12,088 bases of DNA, from contig JAIYBD010000260.1 of NCBI GenBank assembly GCA_027488715.1, forward strand, positions 1 to 12,088, read 5' to 3'. Below, piece by piece: positions 6,742 through 12,088 of this stretch. This stretch comes from Bacteroidota bacterium (lineage in GTDB: Bacteria; Bacteroidota; Bacteroidia; UBA7662; CANHCV01). Under the pieces are notes generated by a model. The model saw only the letters and a list, made by a program, of their open reading frames with translations, was not told the origin of the DNA and searched no databases. Position 1 is the stretch's first letter. Every line of letters begins with the position of its first letter. The position numbers and the translations under genes are program-made.

Positions 6742-6750
6742 TGAGAAAGC

Positions 6751-6783
6751 AAAAAAAGGGGCAGCTTCAGCTGCCCCTTTTTT
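6751..6783. terminator. Bidirectional intrinsic terminator
   Basis: A run of seven A (6751-6757), the arm GGGGCAGC, a TTCA loop, the arm GCTGCCCC and six T (6778-6783) form an eight-base-pair GC-rich hairpin flanked symmetrically by A and T tracts. It can end the plus-strand transcript of the DinB-family gene (stop at 6741) and the minus-strand transcript of the small lipoprotein gene (stop at 6805). Confidence 0.93.
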
Positions 6784-6804
6784 GATGGGTTTTGGAGATG
6801 AGGA

Positions 6805-7359
6805 TTACTTTCCAAAATTAAATTCCCCTAGATTCATCACAATGGCACGAAGTGAGAGTTGAATATCGGCCTTGATGCGTGTTGTTGATGTATGATCGCG
6901 GCGGAGAAGGCCTCTTCCTGAAATTTCAATGGAAGGTTTTTCAGCATAGGGAAGTAAATCGTCGGAAGAAAGGTAGGAAGGTTGAAATAACTTAGAGTTC
7001 AGGGGCACCGAACTCTCTCCGGCTAATTTGATTAAGGGCAAATTTTCGGCTTCTCCAAACAATTCGAACGATTCCAAATCATCAAATGTTTGATCTTCCG
7101 GGAATTCGGTTGACAGTGTAACCGAATTAACACGAATGAATTCGATATTTTCTCGATTGAGGTTGTTGTTCCTACAGAAATCAACCAAATCGATTGCAAC
7201 CGATTTTTTCGCTTCAATGGTTTCACCAGCATTTTTCGGTGGAACATCGAAATAAATAGTGGCCATATTGTAGTTCACTTGGGCACTAACATTTTGTTTG
7301 TTGCAAGAGGTGAACGACCAGCCTAGGATCACCGCACCCAATAGTAGCATTTGTTTCAT
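6805..7359 (-). CDS. Small uncharacterised lipoprotein, 184 residues
   Basis: The start at 7359 gives MKQMLLLGAVILGWSFTSC, a lipoprotein signal with Cys19 as the probable lipidation site. Starting at the upstream ATG (7419) would place the signal 20 residues in and was rejected. The mature part has no obvious enzyme motif. It reads as beta-rich, with IEFIRVNSVTLSTEFPEDQT, then a stretch around FDDLESFELFGEAENLPLIKLAG, and ends in LSLRAIVMNLGEFNFGK. Bacteroidota genomes hold similar short hypothetical proteins whose single domain resembles an immunoglobulin or jelly-roll fold, but I cannot name the family. It stands alone: the terminator lies downstream and an AT-rich gap upstream. Function is unknown. 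Confidence 0.75.
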   Translation of the reverse strand: MKQMLLLGAVILGWSFTSCNKQNVSAQVNYNMATIYFDVPPKNAGETIEAKKSVAIDLVDFCRNNNLNRENIEFIRVNSVTLSTEFPEDQTFDDLESFELFGEAENLPLIKLAGESSVPLNSKLFQPSYLSSDDLLPYAEKPSIEISGRGLLRRDHTSTTRIKADIQLSLRAIVMNLGEFNFGK

Positions 7360-7380
7360 GTGTTTTTCGTTTTGATGAAA

Positions 7381-7388
7381 CAAATCTG
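7381..7388 (-). promoter_or_regulatory. Possible -7 box for the small lipoprotein gene
   Basis: CAGATTTG on the minus strand differs from TAnnTTTG at one position and lies 21 bases before the ATG at 7359. No convincing -33 TTG is seen at the expected distance, so this is a weak call. Confidence 0.3.
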
Positions 7389-7605
7389 TGGAACTTTTTT
7401 GATTAAAAAAAATGACCATAAAAATTCACATGGAAATTCGTGAGGTGTTTTTTGCTAAACTGAAAAAATGGATTAAAAATGTCAAAAAAGTAAAAGAATA
7501 ATTTTCAATAATTTGGCATAATGCTTAAATATGCTTTAAAATAGACAAAAAAGTGAAAAAAAGGCTACTTTATTACCTGAAAACCAATGGGCGTAAAACG
7601 TGAAA
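7389..7605. other. AT-rich intergenic region
   Basis: The interval between the DUF3078 gene and the small lipoprotein gene is visibly richer in A and T than the flanking genes. It holds two similar A-rich runs, CAAAAAAGTAAAAG near 7483 and ACAAAAAAGTGAAAAA near 7546, and a short inverted repeat GCATAATGC near 7518. No ORF of useful length, tRNA or GC-rich terminator hairpin is visible. The 3' end of the lpdA operon and upstream control of the lipoprotein gene must lie here. Confidence 0.6.
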
Positions 7606-8499
7606 TTAAAATTTATAATTTAATCCCAATCCCAAAACCTGTGAGAATTGAATGTAAGGATCTTGATCAACATCTCGTACAACAATAATGCTTCCGGTGA
7701 ATCGCAACCATCGGTTGATTTTGTAAGTGAGCAGAATATCTACGCGATGATCAAATACTTTGGGTTGAGAAATTTCTTGGTAAGAAACAAATCCTTGGTA
7801 ACGACCTTTGAAAGAAAGTTGTTTAACGATATCCTTTTCAACGCTCACTTGCAGCTGCATGCCAACCTCATTGCGAATTCGCTCTCCTTTAATGACCCCA
7901 TATCGAACTGTATCCACCAAGCCATACACTTGTTCGTTGATCACAATGGATTGTTTCATGGCCAATAACCCCATTCGAGCATTAAAAATCTGTGCTTTTT
8001 TGTACTGAAAACCTATCGCTTCGGTAAAATATCCAGGAGCTAAAAAGGAGGAAATGAATTTTCGATTGTTGGCGTATTCGAAACCGGGGCTGAATTGAGA
8101 AACCAAATTCAAAGAGCCGAATCCCATCCACCGCTGATTGATTTCATGGCTATAGTTCCCATCCAAATAAATCAAATCTTGCGTTTTTCGAACGAATGAA
8201 TCAACCACGTTTTTTTGAAGCCCAAACCTAAAATCTCCTGAAAAGGCGGCACTCATGGTTTTCTTTTTGTACAAGGCCTTGGAAATTAAAACGGTGCTTC
8301 CCGCCAAATTATTTACTCCTCCAGATTTCCAGTTTTTTGAGAAGTATGATTGGTTTCCACTTAAAGAATACTCATTCGTCCAAGTCCAATACTTTTCCGG
8401 TAAGGTGGTGGGCAATGGTTTGGAAGTACTTTGCGCAAATCCCCCGAAAACGATGACTTCGAAGGAGATGAGTAGAATTATTCCGACTTTTTTTTCCAT
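7606..8499 (-). CDS. DUF3078 family outer-membrane protein
   Basis: A 297-residue protein with a signal peptide (1-23, ending GGFAQ). The mature region carries family traits of DUF3078: NQSYFSKNWKSGGVNNLAGS (49-68), then SFVRKTQDLIYLDGNYSHEI, LVSQFSPGFEY, FLAPGYFTEAIGF and a C-terminal QVLGLGLNYKF. Alternating amphipathic strands and the terminal Phe point to an outer-membrane beta-barrel inserted by the BAM complex. Its biochemical role is unknown. The ATG at 8499 lies inside the 3' end of the RND transporter gene (22-base overlap), so the two are almost certainly co-translated and may act together in envelope transport; that last point is inference. No terminator is evident after the stop. 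Confidence 0.85.
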   Translation of the reverse strand: MEKKVGIILLISFEVIVFGGFAQSTSKPLPTTLPEKYWTWTNEYSLSGNQSYFSKNWKSGGVNNLAGSTVLISKALYKKKTMSAAFSGDFRFGLQKNVVDSFVRKTQDLIYLDGNYSHEINQRWMGFGSLNLVSQFSPGFEYANNRKFISSFLAPGYFTEAIGFQYKKAQIFNARMGLLAMKQSIVINEQVYGLVDTVRYGVIKGERIRNEVGMQLQVSVEKDIVKQLSFKGRYQGFVSYQEISQPKVFDHRVDILLTYKINRWLRFTGSIIVVRDVDQDPYIQFSQVLGLGLNYKF

Positions 8500-10820
8500 T
8501 GAAATCTTCGGATCTTTTTGATGGAGCCAAATGAATAGATCAACGCAGGAAGTAAAATCAAATTGGCCAACATCGATACTAAAATCGTTGTACTGGTTAA
8601 CATCCCCAGGGCCACTGTTCCTTCAAATTGGGACGCTCCAAAAATGGCGAAACCAAAGAAAATAATGATGGAAGTGTAGATCATCCCGCTTCCTGTTTCT
8701 TTCAAAGCGACTAGAACAGTCGTATAAATATCCCAATCGTGACGCTCAATTTCTTGACGATATTTGACCAGAAAGTGTGTCGTGCAATCCACGGCAATTC
8801 CTAATGCGATGGAAAAGACCAAGACCGTGGACGGTTTCAACGGAATTCCACTAAATCCCATAAATCCGGCTACCCACAACATCGGAAGGGTATTGGGAAT
8901 AAGCGAAATAATCAAAAGGCGTAAACTTCGGAATAGGGGCAGCATCACCAAAGCGATTAGAATGTAGCTCTGCCAAATACTTGAATTTAAGCTGTCGATT
9001 AGGTATTGATTTCCTTTTAAGAACACGACACTCGACCCCGTTACCGTTACTTTAACGTTCGTGTCTTTGATAATCGAATCGATTTTGGGACGCACTTTTC
9101 CAACGATTTCCTTCATTTTGGTGGTCCCAACATCGGCCATTTTAAACGAAAGACGAATGATGGAACGACTGCTATCGGTAAATGCCGAGGCGATTTTCCC
9201 ACCGGGTCCGTCGCCTTTCATGCTTCGGTACATGATGGGTAAAATGAAATTGCGCTCCATTCCACTGAAAAGGGAATACTCGGAAGGATCGCCACCGCGG
9301 TATGCTTGGCGACAGGCTTTCATCACTTCCACCAGGGAAAAAGGACGAGCAAAACTTGAGTCTTCCATCACCACTTGCTGAATTTGTTCGGCAATTTCCA
9401 AATTGGTTTGATCTAAGGCTCCGTTGGGTTCCCCGGTTTCAACCAAAATCTCGAACGGCATCAAGCCGTGAAAATGCTTCTCGAAAAACTTTAAGTCGGT
9501 ATAAAGAACATCGTCGTGAGGAATATCATCTACCAAATAACTCAAGGGTTTCAACATAGTCATCCCCCACAACCCAATGATGGTGAGTACCGTTACTCCC
9601 GCATAAATCGCTTTTCGATACGTATAAGCCCATTTTCCGAATAATTCCACAAAGTAATTCACCGTTTTATTTTCCAGGTGATCGGTTTGTTTTGCGCTCG
9701 GAGGAGGTAAAAAACTGTAGATGGCGGGAACCATGATCAAACTCGAAAGGAAAATGAGCATCACGTTCAATGCCGAAATCAATCCGAATTCCACCAAAAT
9801 ACTGGAACCCGTCGTCATAAAAACCCCAAATCCAATGGCTGTAGTGAAATTGGCAATGAAAGTACTAGCGCCAATTTTCTCCACCACTCGCGTTAATGCC
9901 AAGATTTTATTCCCGTGTTTGGTGTATTCGATGTGGTATTTATTCAGTAGATATATGCAGTTCGGAACGCCAATCACAACAATCAAAGGCGGAATCAATC
10001 CGGTTAGAATGGTGATTTTGTAGTCGAACATCACGATGGTTCCCATGGTCCAAATGCCACCCAAAAGCACAATCACCGTTGGGATGACCACCGCTAAAAA
10101 CGAGCGGAAGAAAAACCACAATAAAATGGAGGTTACCGCCACCGAAAGAATGGAAAAGAGGTACAACTCATTTTTCACCTTGGTGGCGAAAATGGTTCTT
10201 ACCAAGGGAAGCCCCGAGTAATGCAACTCCACTTCTTGTTCCTTTTCAAACTGCTTTGCCCACTCCATGATCCGGTCGCAAACCTCAATGCGCTGTTTGC
10301 TGTCTAAAACCTTACGATCTAAACCAATGGCAATCAAGGTGCTCGACGATGCTGAATCGTACACCAGTCCTTCAAAGAATTTATTGGCCAAAACCTTTTG
10401 TCGGATGGTATCTACTTCCTGTTGAGTGCGCGGCAATTCAGTGCAGATTTTTGCAATTTTGAATTTCTTTGCCGTGGTATCCAACTCAATGTTGTACAAA
10501 TCGGCCAAAGAAACCATGTCGGTTACTCCAGGAATTTTTTTGATGTGTTGACTTAATTGGTACCAGTCGTTGAAAAATTCTTGCTCAAAAATGCGGGGAG
10601 TTTGAACCCCTACCACAATGACGTTTCCGTCGTTCCCGAAATATTTGATGAACTTATCGAAGTTTTTGTACTCGGGATCATTCGGAGGAACGATGCGCGA
10701 TTTTTCGTACGACAATTCCACCTTCGACGCCAAATAGGCCGTGTATCCGGTGAAAAGAGCGATAACAATAAGAAGCGTCCACCTGTTTCGGAGGATGAAT
10801 TTCGAGAATTTAAACCACAT
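8478..10820 (-). CDS. RND superfamily transporter, MMPL/HAE3 type
   Basis: A 780-residue inner-membrane protein with the duplicated RND layout: TM1 at about 13-31, a periplasmic domain (34-215), a TM2-6 block (218-370), TM7 at about 403-422, a second periplasmic domain (425-612) and a TM8-12 block (615-765). Relatives use proton-motive force to move lipids or other hydrophobic molecules. The second half has GIAVDCTTHFLVKY, with Asp678 in the TM10 proton-relay position; the matching TM4 segment GVPNCIYLLNKYH has no acidic residue. No membrane-fusion or TolC-like partner lies beside it, which fits the single-subunit MMPL/HAE3 class more than AcrB-type pumps. The ATG is two bases after the lpdA stop, and the 3' end overlaps the DUF3078 gene. 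The substrate is unknown. Confidence 0.88.
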   Translation of the reverse strand: MWFKFSKFILRNRWTLLIVIALFTGYTAYLASKVELSYEKSRIVPPNDPEYKNFDKFIKYFGNDGNVIVVGVQTPRIFEQEFFNDWYQLSQHIKKIPGVTDMVSLADLYNIELDTTAKKFKIAKICTELPRTQQEVDTIRQKVLANKFFEGLVYDSASSSTLIAIGLDRKVLDSKQRIEVCDRIMEWAKQFEKEQEVELHYSGLPLVRTIFATKVKNELYLFSILSVAVTSILLWFFFRSFLAVVIPTVIVLLGGIWTMGTIVMFDYKITILTGLIPPLIVVIGVPNCIYLLNKYHIEYTKHGNKILALTRVVEKIGASTFIANFTTAIGFGVFMTTGSSILVEFGLISALNVMLIFLSSLIMVPAIYSFLPPPSAKQTDHLENKTVNYFVELFGKWAYTYRKAIYAGVTVLTIIGLWGMTMLKPLSYLVDDIPHDDVLYTDLKFFEKHFHGLMPFEILVETGEPNGALDQTNLEIAEQIQQVVMEDSSFARPFSLVEVMKACRQAYRGGDPSEYSLFSGMERNFILPIMYRSMKGDGPGGKIASAFTDSSRSIIRLSFKMADVGTTKMKEIVGKVRPKIDSIIKDTNVKVTVTGSSVVFLKGNQYLIDSLNSSIWQSYILIALVMLPLFRSLRLLIISLIPNTLPMLWVAGFMGFSGIPLKPSTVLVFSIALGIAVDCTTHFLVKYRQEIERHDWDIYTTVLVALKETGSGMIYTSIIIFFGFAIFGASQFEGTVALGMLTSTTILVSMLANLILLPALIYSFGSIKKIRRFQWKKKSE
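8487..8493 (-). other. A AAA AAG slippery heptamer in a gene overlap
   Basis: Near its end the transporter frame reads TGG AAA AAA AAG TCG GAA TAA. This is the canonical -1 slippery heptamer in the correct phase, inside an A8 run (8495-8488). A -1 shift would continue as GTC GGA ATA ATT, which is the DUF3078 frame. No strong downstream hairpin or upstream Shine-Dalgarno-like stimulator is evident, so use of the site is speculative. Confidence 0.35.
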
Positions 10821-10822
10821 GA

Positions 10823-12088
10823 TTAAATGTGAATAGCGCGATTATCGGTCGCAGCTAAACAAGCTTCTTTAAATGATTCCGTAAATGTGGGGTGAGCGTG
10901 GCTCATGCGTGTAATGTCTTCTGCAGATGCGCGGAACTCCATCGCAACTACCGCTTCGGCAATCATATCGGCCACACGTGGTCCGATCATGTGAACGCCT
11001 AAAATTTCATCGGTGGTTTTATCGGCCAACACCTTCACCACCCCGTCGGTATCCATCGAAGCGCGCGCTCTTCCGCTGGCTTTGAAAGGGAAGGAACCCA
11101 CTTTGTAAGCGCGGCCTTGCTTTTTTAACTCTTCTTCGGTATAACCAACGGCCGCAACTTCTGGCCACGTGTAAACCACGCCAGGAATCAACAAATAATT
11201 GATGTGTGGCTTTTGGCCAGCAATTGTTTCAGCAACAAATGTTCCCTCTTCTTCTGCTTTGTGGGCCAACATGGCGCCGCGAACAACGTCACCAACGGCG
11301 TAAATGCCGGGAACAGAGGTTTGTAAGTGATCATCAACCAATACTCGGCCGCGTTCGTCGGTGGTTAAACCGATGTTTTCCAGGCCGAGGCCATCGGTAT
11401 AGGCTTTGCGCCCCACAGAAACCAAGCAATAATCGGCCTTAATTTCTACCTTTTCGTTGGTTTTCATGTTTTCGGCCACCACCGTAACGGTTTTTCCTTT
11501 CACCGTGGCAGATTCTACTTTGTGGCCCAAAAAGAACTCAAATCCAAGTTTTTCCAAACTCTTCTTCAATTCTTTGCCCATGGTGGCATCCATGGTAGGA
11601 ATGATGGATCCCATGTATTCTACGACCGAAACCTTAGCGCCCAAACGAGCATACACCGAACCCAATTCCATCCCGATAACTCCACCGCCAATCACAATCA
11701 TGTGCTTGGGAACTTCGGGCAAATTCAAGGCCTCCGTGGAAGTAATGATTCGCTTTTTATCGATATCGAGTCCGGGCAAGGAAGCGGGCTTCGATCCGGT
11801 CGCAATGATGGTATTTTTGGTGGTGATGGTTTTGGTTTCCGTCTCTCCTTTGATCTGAATGGTGTTTTTGTCGATGAAAGAACCCCAACCTTGGAAAACG
11901 GTGACCTTGTTTTTCTTCATTAAAAACTGAATTCCGTCGCAAGTTTGTTGAACCACTTCGTTTTTGCGGTTGATCATTTGTCCCAGGTTGACTTTCAAAT
12001 TCGAAAGTTCAATTCCGTGGGTTGAGAACGTATGAGCCGCATTGTGGTAATGTTCCGAGCTGTCGAGCATGGCTTTGGAAGGAATGCA
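10823..12088 (-). CDS. lpdA: Dihydrolipoyl dehydrogenase, 5' end cut by window edge
   Basis: This flavoenzyme (E3) reoxidises dihydrolipoamide with NAD+ in the pyruvate and 2-oxoglutarate dehydrogenase and glycine cleavage complexes. The visible 421 residues begin with CIPSKAMLDSSEHYH, so the first residue is the second Cys of the redox disulfide; the FAD-binding N-terminus and the first Cys lie right of the window. Other landmarks, counted from that Cys, are IIATGSKP (94-101), the NAD-binding IVIGGGVIGMELGSVYARLG (131-150), GIYAVGDVVRGAMLAHKAEEEG (261-282) for FAD, and HAHPTFTE (397-404), the catalytic His-Glu pair of the partner subunit. About 45 residues are missing compared with the family. 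No E1 or E2 genes are in the window. The gene heads an operon with the RND transporter, two bases downstream. Confidence 0.95.
   Translation of the reverse strand, partial: CIPSKAMLDSSEHYHNAAHTFSTHGIELSNLKVNLGQMINRKNEVVQQTCDGIQFLMKKNKVTVFQGWGSFIDKNTIQIKGETETKTITTKNTIIATGSKPASLPGLDIDKKRIITSTEALNLPEVPKHMIVIGGGVIGMELGSVYARLGAKVSVVEYMGSIIPTMDATMGKELKKSLEKLGFEFFLGHKVESATVKGKTVTVVAENMKTNEKVEIKADYCLVSVGRKAYTDGLGLENIGLTTDERGRVLVDDHLQTSVPGIYAVGDVVRGAMLAHKAEEEGTFVAETIAGQKPHINYLLIPGVVYTWPEVAAVGYTEEELKKQGRAYKVGSFPFKASGRARASMDTDGVVKVLADKTTDEILGVHMIGPRVADMIAEAVVAMEFRASAEDITRMSHAHPTFTESFKEACLAATDNRAIHI

Noticed and set aside
7420..7605. CRISPR, riboswitch or tRNA in the AT-rich gap
   Set aside because: No regular repeats and no cloverleaf or conserved riboswitch core were seen; only A-rich runs and short inverted repeats.
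11457..11923. Two 133-codon plus-strand reading frames opposite lpdA
   Set aside because: They lie antisense to strongly conserved parts of dihydrolipoyl dehydrogenase and show no recognisable protein features.

Overview
The window looks like ordinary core chromosome of a member of the Bacteroidota, probably close to the Flavobacteriales. The evidence is two secreted proteins with C-terminal type IX secretion (T9SS) sorting domains, a DUF3078 outer-membrane protein, a RecX and a GGGP synthase of Bacteroidota type, many short lipoproteins, weak or absent Shine-Dalgarno sequences, and several exact copies of the Bacteroidota -7 promoter box TAnnTTTG. The genus assignment is open. I see no tRNA, rRNA, CRISPR array, insertion sequence or phage gene.

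Left block (1-1880, minus strand): an uncharacterised lipoprotein, a small lipoprotein with a TonB C-terminal domain, and recX. Their ends overlap or nearly touch (ATGGTAA overlap, then TAA-T-TTG), so they appear to be one translationally coupled operon. recX runs off the left edge and seems to start with TTG. Facing away from this block is pcrB (1948-2697, plus), a PcrB-type geranylgeranylglyceryl phosphate synthase. It shares a 67-base divergent promoter region with the lipoprotein gene.

Middle block (2694-6741): pcrB converges on a large FG-GAP/VCBS-repeat T9SS cargo protein (minus). The two stop codons lie inside one TTAA at the centre of a 10-base palindrome. A 65-base divergent promoter region then separates that gene from a second T9SS cargo protein (plus) with a Reeler-like, choice-of-anchor V type domain. 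That protein carries a CxxCH motif right after its signal peptide. A DinB-superfamily gene overlaps its 3' end. A clean, symmetrical bidirectional terminator follows at 6751-6783.

Right block (6805-12088, minus strand): reading in the direction of transcription, lpdA (5' end cut by the window edge), a 780-residue MMPL/HAE3-type RND transporter and a DUF3078 outer-membrane protein form a tight operon, with a 2-base gap and then a 22-base overlap. An AT-rich gap of about 246 bases and a separate small lipoprotein gene follow. The overlap between the transporter and DUF3078 genes contains a textbook A AAA AAG slippery heptamer in the phase that would join the two frames by a -1 shift.

No clear new defence or mobile system is visible. 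The best leads are the RND-DUF3078 pair with its slippery overlap, the CxxCH motif in a T9SS-exported protein, the predicted leaderless transcripts, and the coupling of recX to a TonB-domain lipoprotein.
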